Assembly: GCA_050292235.1 (NCBI GenBank) | Contig: JBNKLG010000016.1 | Location: 1 to 39,208 of the forward strand | From: JBNKLG01 sp050292235 | GTDB lineage: Bacteria > Pseudomonadota > Gammaproteobacteria > Chromatiales > Chromatiaceae | DNA: 39,208 bases | Direction: 5' to 3' | Shown: piece after piece, positions 23,335 to 31,907 of the stretch | Layout of the letters: each line of letters starts with the position of its first letter | How positions within the stretch are numbered: the first letter of the stretch is position 1 | The notes under the pieces: model-generated | Database searches by the model: none | Told to the model about the DNA's origin: nothing | The model's input: the letters and a program-made list of their open reading frames with translations, nothing else | Made by a program: the position numbers and the translations under genes

Positions 23335-25787
23335 TCCTCAGTCTCTTCGACAGAGACCTGGGTAAAACAGAAGAGCCGTGATTCCGGCGCCACGGAGTCG
23401 GGCCGAAGATGGAAATAGCTGCCCAGTTGTTCGTCAAAAAGCGCGAAGCGATCATCGCCGTTTTCCCCTCTCCGTGGGCGAAAGGCCGCATCGAACCAGG
23501 GCATAGGGGGTGTGTCGGGGGTGACGAAGCTCTCTTCCCAGGTTCGGTAACTGTGGCCATCGGCTGTCGTGATTGCGGTCATGGACTGTACGCTGACGCT
23601 GGTGCCACCATAGATAATGGTGAATTGATAGCCGCTAGGGGAAACCAAAGAGGCAAAAGACCCTACCACTGAACCAGCATTGATGAGTGTATAGAGAGAG
23701 CCATCGGGATAGGTAAAACCGGTATTGTTCAATAGCGTCAGGGTGCCGCCTAAAGTGGCGGTGCCAGAGACGTTAATGACATCGTAGTCGGTGGCACTGG
23801 TGCCATCGATCTCCATATCAAGGTTGGAGCCAGCTGTCAGGGTGAGATCGCCAGTGATATTGATGGTGCCAGGCGAATTGCCTGGTGCGATGGTGCCGCC
23901 ATTAACAGTGACATCGCCACTGATGGTGCCATTTCCAGTTAGGGCGCCGCCGTTAAGGGCAAGGCTGCCAACCGATAGTGTGGCCGCCGAATCTGCCAGA
24001 TGCAAGGTGCCAGCATTCTGATAGAGACTGGCGCTGAACGTGGCGTTGGACAGAACTTCCAGGCTGCCGTTATTGCTCAAGTCCTGGGAAAAGGTGGTGG
24101 TGATGCCGGAGCCTGACTGGCCAATTTGAATGACGCCGTTGGATTCATTGATGATGGGTCTTTGGGTAATGAATGCATCATCCAAAAGGGTCAGGGTGCC
24201 ATGGTTGTAAATACTGCCTGTGTTATAGACTGAGGGCGTTGCTGCTGTTGTCGGAGTGGTATAGGTAGCGCTCGGGCCGAAAATGAGATCACCATTGCCG
24301 TAGTATTCCACTGTGGTACTGGTTTCCAGATCCAGGCTACTGGTGATGGTGATCTCACCATTGTTGGTGATGTAGCCATCTGTCCACCACAGAGAACCAA
24401 TGTGGGCGCTGCTGTTGTTGGCCAGGGTGAAGCCGCCGTAAGAGAATTTTACCCGTAAGTCGGCGGAGCCCTGGGTAACATCGAGCAGGCCGCCATTAAG
24501 ATCGAAATTTGCGCCGAAAGGCCTGACATAACCCAAACCGCTGTTGTCTGAATCGGGAATCAGGGCCACATTGAGGGCGCCCGCTCCAGTCGCCTCGAAA
24601 TTCCCGAGAAGGTGGATGTTGTCGTGGGCCATGAGCGTTAGGGTGGCTGTGTTGGAGCCAGAGTGGTTAATATCCCCCTCGACGGTGATAATGCCTTCAT
24701 CCGCGCCAGCTCCAGAGGTTTGGATGGTGACATCGGTGCCACCACTCAGAGTGGCGCTGATGTTGTTGGCAGTCAGGCAGTTAGTGCCGCTGCAACTATT
24801 GTTGTCGATATAGATATCGGTGGGATCGATCAGCCACTCTCCGCCCTGAGCCTGCACCTCAGTGGTATGGATATCCAGGGTTGGCGCCGATGTCTCGATA
24901 AAACCCCCACCGCCATTGGCCTGCAATTTGCCTTTTACCGTTAGCGTTTCATCCGCCATGACGCGAATACTGCCGCCTTTCGTTTTGCCGTTCGCCAGGG
25001 TTTGACTGCCAGCGGTGACCTGGGTCCTCTGGCCGGTGAGATAGATCTTTCCTCCCTTGTTGATTGCGCTGCTGGCATTGATCACACCGGATTGGCGGGT
25101 CAGGCCCGCATAAATGCCGATATTGCCACTTTCGGCAATCAGTCTGCCCAGGTTCAGCGCCTCATTGTTTGGGGCGGTGACCTGAACCCGTAGGGCGGGA
25201 TTGTCGGTGCTGGCCAGCTCCACTGTTTTGCCGGCTGCCAGAATGATTTCTCCCCGGGAGCTGGTGATGATCCCATTGTTTTTGACATTCGGCGCGATCA
25301 GCAGGACCTGGCCGCCAGAGGTGGTGTTGATTTTTCCCAGGTTGCTGATCTGGCCCTCATTGCCGCTGCCGGAAAAACGCTGCCTGTCTTGGTGGAAGTC
25401 GGTATCACTGATATTCAGACTGGAGGCCACCAGCCCCTGGACATCCACCCGGGCATCCTTGCCGAACAGAATGCCATTGGGGTTGATCAGATAGACCTTG
25501 CCGTTGGAGTTCAGGTTGCCCAGGATGGTGGAGGGGGTGCCGCCGGTCATTCGGTTCAGCACTGCACTGTTGCTATTCTGCTGAATGAACGTCGTGGTTT
25601 CATGCCGACCGATGGAAAAATCCTGCCAATGAATGACAGCGCCCGGACTGTTGGTGATGGTCAGGGTATCGCCCTGCTGTTTGAAATCGACCGCGCCATG
25701 TTTGACCTGAGGCCCGATGGGGTTGGCGCTGAGGCTGCCTGGTAGTACCAGGGCCAGCAGAAAAAAAGAATTCAAGAGTGGCTTCAT
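23331..25787 (-). CDS. Two-partner secretion exoprotein (TpsA), filamentous-hemagglutinin family
   Basis: An 818-residue secreted beta-helix protein. I chose the ATG at 25787 (AGGAG 6 nt upstream), giving signal peptide MKPLLNSFFLLALVLPGSLSA. The TPS secretion domain (about 22-250) contains ITNSPGAVIHWQDFSIG, SAVLNRMTGGTPSTILGNL and the diagnostic NPNGI (about 102-106). GGEWLIDPTDIYID (about 315) is the typical FHA-family junction. Later come degenerate beta-strand repeats and an autotransporter-like stretch (GTISGDVTVNGGTIAPGNSPGTI). The tail is acidic and lacks a sortase or anchoring motif. It is small for a TpsA. It follows the FecR-domain gene by 20 nt. Its stop overlaps the convergent ponA stop by a few bases. 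The ligand is unknown. Confidence 0.9.
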   Translation of the reverse strand: MKPLLNSFFLLALVLPGSLSANPIGPQVKHGAVDFKQQGDTLTITNSPGAVIHWQDFSIGRHETTTFIQQNSNSAVLNRMTGGTPSTILGNLNSNGKVYLINPNGILFGKDARVDVQGLVASSLNISDTDFHQDRQRFSGSGNEGQISNLGKINTTSGGQVLLIAPNVKNNGIITSSRGEIILAAGKTVELASTDNPALRVQVTAPNNEALNLGRLIAESGNIGIYAGLTRQSGVINASSAINKGGKIYLTGQRTQVTAGSQTLANGKTKGGSIRVMADETLTVKGKLQANGGGGFIETSAPTLDIHTTEVQAQGGEWLIDPTDIYIDNNSCSGTNCLTANNISATLSGGTDVTIQTSGAGADEGIITVEGDINHSGSNTATLTLMAHDNIHLLGNFEATGAGALNVALIPDSDNSGLGYVRPFGANFDLNGGLLDVTQGSADLRVKFSYGGFTLANNSSAHIGSLWWTDGYITNNGEITITSSLDLETSTTVEYYGNGDLIFGPSATYTTPTTAATPSVYNTGSIYNHGTLTLLDDAFITQRPIINESNGVIQIGQSGSGITTTFSQDLSNNGSLEVLSNATFSASLYQNAGTLHLADSAATLSVGSLALNGGALTGNGTISGDVTVNGGTIAPGNSPGTINITGDLTLTAGSNLDMEIDGTSATDYDVINVSGTATLGGTLTLLNNTGFTYPDGSLYTLINAGSVVGSFASLVSPSGYQFTIIYGGTSVSVQSMTAITTADGHSYRTWEESFVTPDTPPMPWFDAAFRPRRGENGDDRFALFDEQLGSYFHLRPDSVAPESRLFCFTQVSVEETED

Positions 25788-25807
25788 CTTCATCTCCTGG
25801 CCGCAGA

Positions 25808-26584
25808 TCATCGCACCAGACAGCCGTCTATATCGGGGTTGCTGGGGTCGAAACACTGACCCAGGAGGCGGCTGGGCAACGCATATTCCGTCTTCAGTTT
25901 GGCGATGGGTGAAATGAGTTGGATGGGAGAGTGGAAGTTGCGCACATAGGCATAATCGCCAGCTTTTAAGCGTTTGTTTGAGACAGCATTTTTGGCCAGG
26001 ATCCGGCCATGAATGACTGCAAAATAGAGCCCTGGCAGCGGTTGGCCATCCCGGCCCCGTTGTTGGCTGGGCACGTTGAGGTTGGCGCAGTCCTTGGTGG
26101 CCAGGCCACAGAGGCGCTGGATGTATTCGGTGCCGCGAATGCCGATAGTGGCCGCAAAGTTTTTGGCCTTATAGGCGTCACGGTTGCCCCGGTGACCAAT
26201 CTTGCCGGTGAGGGCACGCATCCCCCCTTTGAGCAGCCTGAGAACGGCCTTGTCGCCATCGGGATTGCTGGCATTGTAGGCAAAATCCTCAATCAGCAGG
26301 CTGGCGTGGCTGCGCAGGGTGACCAGGCCACCATCGGCAAACCTGAGGCGTATCCGGGTCTGCTGCTGGGTGGTGACGCGATCTCCGGCAAAGAGCTTGG
26401 AGCCCAGTGCCAGCGTCTTGATGCCCCCCCCTGCCCGGGTGACAGAGGCGGTGCCCGTGATACCTTGTACCTCGGCGGCTGGTTTAACAGCCTGAGCCAG
26501 GCTGGCCCCAAAAAACAGCCAGAGGCCAATGAGTAGAAAAAGGGCGGATCGGGTGGTGGTCAGGCGATGGGATTCAGTAAACAT
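25808..26584 (-). CDS. Secreted FecR-domain protein of the TPS cassette
   Basis: A 258-residue protein with a hydrophobic segment (SALFLLIGLWLFFGASLAQA, about residues 12-31) that fits a signal peptide, so the mature part is periplasmic or extracellular. The FecR domain (about 42-145) shows GDRVTTQQQTRIRLRFADGGLVTLRSHASLLIEDF and LLKGGMRALTGKIG...FAATIGIRGTEY. Unlike true anti-sigma FecR there is no cytoplasmic ASD followed by TM, and no sigma factor gene is adjacent. Three or four cysteines may form disulfides. It overlaps the tpsB end by 11 nt and precedes tpsA by 20 nt, so all three are probably co-expressed. A role in TpsA folding or surface retention is inference. The start is uncertain; in-frame ATGs at 26599 and 26620 lie upstream. 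Confidence 0.83.
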   Translation of the reverse strand: MFTESHRLTTTRSALFLLIGLWLFFGASLAQAVKPAAEVQGITGTASVTRAGGGIKTLALGSKLFAGDRVTTQQQTRIRLRFADGGLVTLRSHASLLIEDFAYNASNPDGDKAVLRLLKGGMRALTGKIGHRGNRDAYKAKNFAATIGIRGTEYIQRLCGLATKDCANLNVPSQQRGRDGQPLPGLYFAVIHGRILAKNAVSNKRLKAGDYAYVRNFHSPIQLISPIAKLKTEYALPSRLLGQCFDPSNPDIDGCLVR

Positions 26585-28148
26585 AGGAGATGCTGCCATG
26601 AATCCGATGCTCGCCCGCACCGATACTGGGGGTACCGTCGATCACTCGTCCCAGGTCGAGACTGAGATTGAGGTTTTTTTTCCAGCTGTAGCGCAGGCCG
26701 AAGCCAACGCTACTGATGGTCTCATCGGCGGTCCGCCGGGGCAGGTTGTCCCAGGTTTCACCCCCCTCTCCAAAGGCGAGAAATCTCAGCTGGTCATCTT
26801 TGGGTGTCGTGAGTTCACCGAGGTCCGGCGTGTAGAGTTCCAGATTGAGGCGATAGCCCTGGTCACCCCCGATGGTATTGTGGTGGAAGCCTCGGACATT
26901 ATCCATGCCGCCCAAGGCGAATTGCTCTCCCGGCACCAGCCGGTCGCTGGTGAACTGGGCATCCAATCTGGCCTGGAGCTGCCAATCCTTGGGTAGGGCT
27001 CGGGCGAACTGGCCGCCAATCTGCCAAAGCAGATAGTCCGTTTCTGCCCCGGAGCGGGCATTCTCAAAGTCTGCGCTACTGCCATGTTGACCGCCCGGCA
27101 AGTTGCGAAAAAGGCTGATGTAGATTTGGCCCTGATTGACACTGTCCTGGTAAGCAAGGGCATAGATCAGGCTCAAGGGCCGAACCGTCACGTTTTGGGG
27201 GCCGTTCAGGCCCAAGACTGGCCGGGTCTTATCCTCGTAATCACGATAGTCCAGACCAACGGCCAGCCGATGAATCCACGGCCCGTGCTTGTCGAAGCTG
27301 TGGGTATAGCGGGCACCAAAGAGGGTGCCCGCACCACTGACATCGAATAGCCCAGCCAGATTACCGGAATCCACATCGGAATAGCCCGCGTAGAGATCAA
27401 TGACATCGGCCTGTTCGTAGAGGGGGATACGGTAACCCGCGCCAAAGATCTTCACCTCGTCAAAATGCCCTGGTGAGGTGATGGCCCGTAGCGTCAGTAC
27501 ATGATCCCTGTTGAGTAGGTTGCTGTGCTGGTATCCCAAGGCCCAGCGCAGTTCGCCGGTGAAATCGTCTCCTGTATTGTCTAGAGAGGTGAAGGCCTTC
27601 CAGGGTTTCTCGTCATCCACCCGAATCAGCGCCTCGATTTCGCCGGGGTTGCCGGTGGGGCGCATCAGCAGGTGGGTCTCCTTGCTGGGATTTTCGTTGG
27701 CCAGACGCAAGCTTTCGGCAATACGAACCAGATTGGGCACTTCGCCTTCACGTAGATTGGGCATGCTCTGGCGGATATTGGCGTCGTCATGATGATAGGC
27801 ACCGAAGACGCTGATTTTGGCGATACGGTTTTCCTGGACCCGAAAACGGATAATGCCCTGGGAGACCTCCTGTTCTGGAATGACCACAGTAACGGTGGAG
27901 AGTCCTCGGTCCAGGTAGCGTTGCTGCAGAGCCTTTCTCGCCTCTTCCACATCCCGAAAATGGCGCTGACTGCCGGTGAAGGGCGCCAGGGTCTTTTGGA
28001 TCAGCTCCGGCGAAAGTATCTGGTTGTTCTCCACCTTAAAAGAGCGGATATCAAAACTGGGATCGGCATCCTGAGCCGGAACGGCGGTCGCGGGATTGAG
28101 GCTGGCCAGAAACAGGAGGCTGGCGGCTAGGGATCGTAGGAATTTCAT
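26574..28148 (-). CDS. Two-partner secretion transporter (TpsB), ShlB/FhaC/HecB family
   Basis: A 524-residue outer-membrane Omp85-superfamily pore that secretes the linked TpsA. Signal peptide about 1-22. Two POTRA domains follow: POTRA_2-type about 30-105 (IRSFKVENNQILSPELIQKTLAPF, ARKALQQRYLDRGLSTVTVVIPEQ) and the second about 106-180 (ISVFGAYHHDDANIRQSMP). The 16-strand barrel from about 185 includes the conserved VRGF (418-421) and LRFLAFGEGG (about 454-463), and ends in the outer-membrane signature HGSISYVY. The start is the ATG 28148, after a weak AGGCGG. First gene of the tpsB-fecR-tpsA cassette. Confidence 0.95.
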   Translation of the reverse strand: MKFLRSLAASLLFLASLNPATAVPAQDADPSFDIRSFKVENNQILSPELIQKTLAPFTGSQRHFRDVEEARKALQQRYLDRGLSTVTVVIPEQEVSQGIIRFRVQENRIAKISVFGAYHHDDANIRQSMPNLREGEVPNLVRIAESLRLANENPSKETHLLMRPTGNPGEIEALIRVDDEKPWKAFTSLDNTGDDFTGELRWALGYQHSNLLNRDHVLTLRAITSPGHFDEVKIFGAGYRIPLYEQADVIDLYAGYSDVDSGNLAGLFDVSGAGTLFGARYTHSFDKHGPWIHRLAVGLDYRDYEDKTRPVLGLNGPQNVTVRPLSLIYALAYQDSVNQGQIYISLFRNLPGGQHGSSADFENARSGAETDYLLWQIGGQFARALPKDWQLQARLDAQFTSDRLVPGEQFALGGMDNVRGFHHNTIGGDQGYRLNLELYTPDLGELTTPKDDQLRFLAFGEGGETWDNLPRRTADETISSVGFGLRYSWKKNLNLSLDLGRVIDGTPSIGAGEHRIHGSISYVY

Positions 28149-28272
28149 CGCGCCGCCTGGTGTGTTCCTAAGTTGGGGTCAAGGTTCCCATTACTGAAAG
28201 CATATAAACATGTAAATCAGGGTAAATTTAATCAACTCTTTTGATGAGCGTCAATGGAGACGGCCTGGGTTG
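28149..28272 (-). promoter_or_regulatory. Probable promoter region of the tpsB-fecR-tpsA cassette
   Basis: A 124-nt A/T-rich interval after fxsA. On the minus strand, TTTACC followed after 16 nt by TATGCT (about 28200-28230) is a sigma70-like candidate with four of six matches in each box. No operator or terminator is evident. Low confidence. Confidence 0.3.
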
Positions 28273-28743
28273 TTAGTCGTCTTCGCGGCGATATTCCCCT
28301 TCAATGACCTGGTTTTCTCTGGTGCCGGGTTGGGGCCGATCCCGTTCCAAAGGTGTGACCGGATCGCTGGGCTGATTCCGGGGGGGGGCAATGGGACGCA
28401 CCATTGCCAACAGAAAAAGTCGCCGGACCCAGGGGATCAGTAGCAAAAGCCCCAGCACGTCGGTGACAAAGCCAGGCAACAGCAAAACGCCGCCTGCCAC
28501 CAGAATGGCCAGACCCTCCATCATCTCCAGGGCGGGCACCTCCCCTCGGGCCATGCTTTGTTGTACCCGCATGGCGGTGCTGAGTCCCTGCTGGCGCATT
28601 AAAAGCCCACCCAGTACGGCGGTAAAGACCGAAAGCACAATGGTGGGCAGGGCGCCGATCACAGAGCCGACCTGAATGAGAAAATAGAGCTCGGTCAGGG
28701 GCAATCCGACCAATAACAACAGAACAATCCAAACTGGGTGCAT
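28273..28743 (-). CDS. fxsA: FxsA-family inner-membrane protein
   Basis: A 156-residue membrane protein of the FxsA family (named for suppression of F exclusion of phage T7; molecular function unclear). It shows the characteristic LPLTELYFLIQVGSVIGALPTI, a second membrane region (TAVLGGLLMRQQG), ARGEVPALEMMEGLAILVAGGVLLLPGFVTDVLGLLLLIPWVRR, and a Pro-rich cytoplasmic tail ending VIEGEYRRED, a common FxsA ending. A run of nine C on the coding strand near 28380-28388 could slip. It is divergent from cutA. Confidence 0.93.
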   Translation of the reverse strand: MHPVWIVLLLLVGLPLTELYFLIQVGSVIGALPTIVLSVFTAVLGGLLMRQQGLSTAMRVQQSMARGEVPALEMMEGLAILVAGGVLLLPGFVTDVLGLLLLIPWVRRLFLLAMVRPIAPPRNQPSDPVTPLERDRPQPGTRENQVIEGEYRREDD

Positions 28744-28785
28744 GACTTTGACGCTCGAGGAACTCTTCTCTATCTTACCCCCTCT

Positions 28786-29106
28786 ATGGATTCAATAAAC
28801 CTCATCATCAGCACTTGTGCCGATAACGACCAGGCCGAGACCCTGGCAGCCGGTCTGGTTCAGACGGGGCTGGCCGCCTGTGTCAACCTGCTGCCAGGCG
28901 TGCGCTCCTTCTATGTTTGGGAGGGGAAGATGCAACGGGACGGGGAGGTGCTGCTTCTGATCAAGACGACAGCCAGCAATACCCCGCGACTCATGGGTGA
29001 GTTGGCACAACGTCACCCTTATGAGGTGCCTGAAATCATTGTCCTGCCGGTAACGGCGGGCCACACCCCTTATCTGGAATGGGTAAATCAATGCGTAAAA
29101 TCCTAA
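28786..29106 (+). CDS. cutA: Divalent-cation tolerance protein CutA
   Basis: A small trimeric cytoplasmic protein of the CutA1 family, 106 residues. An upstream ATG at 28738 would add an atypical 16-residue extension, so the ATG giving MDSINLIISTCADNDQAETLAAGLV is preferred. Conserved parts: GLAACVNLLPGVRSFYVWEGK, EVLLLIKTTASNTPRLMGELAQRHPYEVPEII and YLEWV. The downstream dsbD overlaps it, the usual cutA-dsbD pair. No good Shine-Dalgarno sequence is visible. Confidence 0.94.
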   Translation: MDSINLIISTCADNDQAETLAAGLVQTGLAACVNLLPGVRSFYVWEGKMQRDGEVLLLIKTTASNTPRLMGELAQRHPYEVPEIIVLPVTAGHTPYLEWVNQCVKS

Positions 29107-31436
29107 GCTTCTGTTGTTTGCTGGGCCTCTCGTGGCTGATGAGTGACTCGGTTATGGCGGGGGATGAAGAGTTTCTCCAGGTCGATGAGGCCTTTCGTAT
29201 CTCTGCTCAGGCGGTGGATGCCAAAAAGGTACGGGTTCGGTGGCAGATCGCTGATGGCTACTACCTCTATAAGAGCAAATTCCGATTCCGTTCTCACACC
29301 CCGGGCATTGAGGCTGGGGCTGCGCTTTTACCAGAGGCAGAGGTCAAACATGACCCCAACTTTGGTGAGGTTGATGTCTACCATCGACAGGTGGCCGTTG
29401 ACCTGACCCTGGGCCGCCAAACGATCGAACCGGTGACACTCTCTTTGGAGGCCAAGATTCAGGGCTGTGCCGAGGCCGGGCTCTGCTATCCACCCCATGT
29501 TCAGCAGGTATTGATTCCGTTACCTCCGATGCCAGCAGAAAAGCCCCAGCCTGTTGACCGGGCAGAGATGGGGAAACAGGCAAACAAGCCGCTTCGGGGG
29601 ATGAACGCCTTATTGGATATTGGGGCAAGAGAACCAGAGGCGGAGATCCCCAGCGTGGAAAAGGCTTTCCGTCTCCAGGCCGAGGTGGTGTCGCCGGACC
29701 GGTTGCGCTTGCAGTGGCAGGTTGCTCCCGGCACTTATCTCTACCAGGAAGCCATCAAAATCCTGCCCAAAGAGGCCGATAACAGGCCTCCACCGGTGAG
29801 CCTGGGCGCTATTGACTGGCCCAAGGCAAAGATCAAACACAACAGCATTAGGCCCGACGAAGAGATCGGGGATGTGGCGGTGTATGACCAGGATTTCTCG
29901 GTGGAGGTCCCCCTGGTCCGGGCCGTCTCTGAACCCGGAGCGCTGGAACTGGTGGTGAAGTATCAGGGGTGCGCCGAGGTTGGCGTCTGTTATCCGCCAC
30001 AGCAGCAGAATATTCGGCTGGATTTGCCTGCTTTCGACAAAAAGGAGAGAGAGGCGGAAATTACGGGAGAAGAAAACAATCGCTCCTTGACGCAAGGGCG
30101 TGAGGTGCTCAATGAGCAAGACCAACTCTTGTCAAAGCTGACCTCCGCCTCCCCCTTCTTTGCGCTGCTGCTCAGCCTCGTTTTCGGGGTGTTGGTGGCC
30201 TTTACTGCCTGCATGTACCCGATGATTCCCATTCTCACCTCACTGATCGTGGGTCAAAGCGAGAAGATAACGACCACACGTGCGTTCAGTTTGTCACTTG
30301 CCTATACCCAAGGTATTGCAGTGACCTTTGGCGTCCTTGGCGGCATCATGGCGGCAGTGGGGAAGGAACTGGGTATTCAGGGTGCGCTGCAAACCCCGTG
30401 GGTGTTGGTGCCATCGGCTCTGTTGTTTGTGCTGCTTGCTCTGTCGATGTTTGGTTTCTATCAGATTCAGGTGCCTGCAGCGCTTCAATCACGCCTGAAT
30501 GAAATGAGCAACAAACAGCAAGGCGGCTCCCTGATCGGCGTGGGTCTGATGGGTGTGCTTTCTGCACTGATCGTAGGTCCTTGTGGGGGGCCCGTGTTGC
30601 TTGCCGTGCTTGCTTTTGCTGCTCAGTCGCAATACATCCCTCTCGGTTTTCTGTATCTGTGGATATTCGGCACTGGCATGGGGTTGCCCTTGTTGCTGAT
30701 GGGCGCGGGAGGTGGCGCGCTCCTGCCGAGAGCCGGTATCTGGATGGACACCGTCAAGGCTATCGGCGGGGTGATCATGCTTGCCCTGGCCATCAGCTTT
30801 CTGGAACGGTTGGCCCCAACCAGCATCCCCTATGCGCTGATCATGCTGATGTGGGGTGTCTTGATGATTGTGGTCGCTGTTTACATGGGGGCATTACGCA
30901 ATTTGTCGATGGAGGCATCTGGCTGGAGCAAACTCTGGAAAGGTTTGGGCCTTGCCTTGTTGGTCTACGGTTCACTCATGCTGGTCGGTGTGGCCGCTGG
31001 CGGTAAGGACAGTCTGCAGCCACTGCGTGGCTTGGGCTTGGGTGGTGGCACTGCAAGCATGGAGGTAACCCATTTATCCTTCCAGCGGATCAAAACCAGT
31101 GCGGATCTGCAACGCGAGCTTAAGGCCGCCCAGGCCAAGGGGCAGCCGGTGATGCTGGATTTTTACGCCGATTGGTGTACCTACTGTAAGAAATACGAGA
31201 AATATGTTTTCACGGATCCCAAGGTACAGGCGACGCTAAAGGGCATGCATCTGATCCAGGCAGATGTCACTGCCAGCGATGATCAGGACAAAGCCCTGAT
31301 GGCCGAACTGGGCATCCCGGCCCCCCCCGCCATTCTGTTCTGGGGCAAAGATGGCCAGGAACAGCGCAATTATCGGCTCATGGGCTACAAGGATGCTGCC
31401 CAGTTTGAGGCCCACGTTCGCAAACTGCTTCCTTGA
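29091..31436 (+). CDS. dsbD: Thiol:disulfide interchange protein DsbD with two alpha domains
   Basis: Transfers electrons from cytoplasmic thioredoxin to periplasmic substrates. I chose the ATG at 29091 (signal MRKILSFCCLLGLSWLMSDSVMA); an ATG at 29079 is also possible. Numbering for 781 residues: two successive nDsbD domains, each ending in GCAExGxCYPP with redox Cys126/132 and Cys294/300; a membrane domain with about eight TM helices and the pair TACMYP (Cys374) and GPCGGP (Cys498); and a C-terminal thioredoxin domain with DFYADWCTYC (Cys696/699). Most DsbD have one nDsbD and about 560 residues, so the extra domain accounts for the length. Overlaps cutA upstream and rlmH downstream by 4 nt. 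Confidence 0.95.
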   Translation: MRKILSFCCLLGLSWLMSDSVMAGDEEFLQVDEAFRISAQAVDAKKVRVRWQIADGYYLYKSKFRFRSHTPGIEAGAALLPEAEVKHDPNFGEVDVYHRQVAVDLTLGRQTIEPVTLSLEAKIQGCAEAGLCYPPHVQQVLIPLPPMPAEKPQPVDRAEMGKQANKPLRGMNALLDIGAREPEAEIPSVEKAFRLQAEVVSPDRLRLQWQVAPGTYLYQEAIKILPKEADNRPPPVSLGAIDWPKAKIKHNSIRPDEEIGDVAVYDQDFSVEVPLVRAVSEPGALELVVKYQGCAEVGVCYPPQQQNIRLDLPAFDKKEREAEITGEENNRSLTQGREVLNEQDQLLSKLTSASPFFALLLSLVFGVLVAFTACMYPMIPILTSLIVGQSEKITTTRAFSLSLAYTQGIAVTFGVLGGIMAAVGKELGIQGALQTPWVLVPSALLFVLLALSMFGFYQIQVPAALQSRLNEMSNKQQGGSLIGVGLMGVLSALIVGPCGGPVLLAVLAFAAQSQYIPLGFLYLWIFGTGMGLPLLLMGAGGGALLPRAGIWMDTVKAIGGVIMLALAISFLERLAPTSIPYALIMLMWGVLMIVVAVYMGALRNLSMEASGWSKLWKGLGLALLVYGSLMLVGVAAGGKDSLQPLRGLGLGGGTASMEVTHLSFQRIKTSADLQRELKAAQAKGQPVMLDFYADWCTYCKKYEKYVFTDPKVQATLKGMHLIQADVTASDDQDKALMAELGIPAPPAILFWGKDGQEQRNYRLMGYKDAAQFEAHVRKLLP

Positions 31437-31903
31437 ATATCCACCTCATTGCCGTTGGTCAGCGCATGCCCGGTTGGGTGAGCGAAGGCTATCAGGAATA
31501 CGCCAAGCGTCTGCCTGCCGAAACCCGCCTGCAACTGGTTGAGATTGCTCCGGGGCACCGTGGCAAAGGGGCTGATCTGGCCCGGGCCATGCGTGACGAA
31601 GGCCAGCGCATGCTGGCGGCAGTTCCCCGTCAGGCACTGGTGGTTGCCCTGGAGGTGGGAGGACGCTCCTGGAGCACCGAGCAACTGTCGCAGCAGATGG
31701 CGCAATGGCTGGGACAGGGCCGGGATGTTGCCCTTCTGGTGGGTGGGCCAGAGGGACTGGCATCGGATTGTCTGGCCGTGGCCCAGCAGCGTTGGTCGCT
31801 GTCGCCTCTGACCCTGCCTCACCCATTGGTGCGGGTGGTGGTGGCTGAACAGCTCTACCGGGCCTGGACCTTGCTCCGTGGCCATCCTTATCATCGGGGC
31901 TGA
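31433..31903 (+). CDS. rlmH: 23S rRNA (pseudouridine1915-N3)-methyltransferase RlmH
   Basis: A SPOUT-family methyltransferase, 156 residues, that methylates pseudouridine 1915 in helix 69. The start is TTG at 31433, overlapping the dsbD stop (TTGA), with MNIHLIAVGQRMPGWVSEGYQEYAKRL as in the family. The trefoil-knot SAM site is ALLVGGPEGL (about 101-110), and the C-terminus LPHPLVRVVVAEQLYRAWTLLRGHPYHRG is the RlmH signature. The TTG start and stop-start overlap suggest coupling to dsbD. Confidence 0.96.
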   Translation: MNIHLIAVGQRMPGWVSEGYQEYAKRLPAETRLQLVEIAPGHRGKGADLARAMRDEGQRMLAAVPRQALVVALEVGGRSWSTEQLSQQMAQWLGQGRDVALLVGGPEGLASDCLAVAQQRWSLSPLTLPHPLVRVVVAEQLYRAWTLLRGHPYHRG

Positions 31904-31907
31904 TGTC

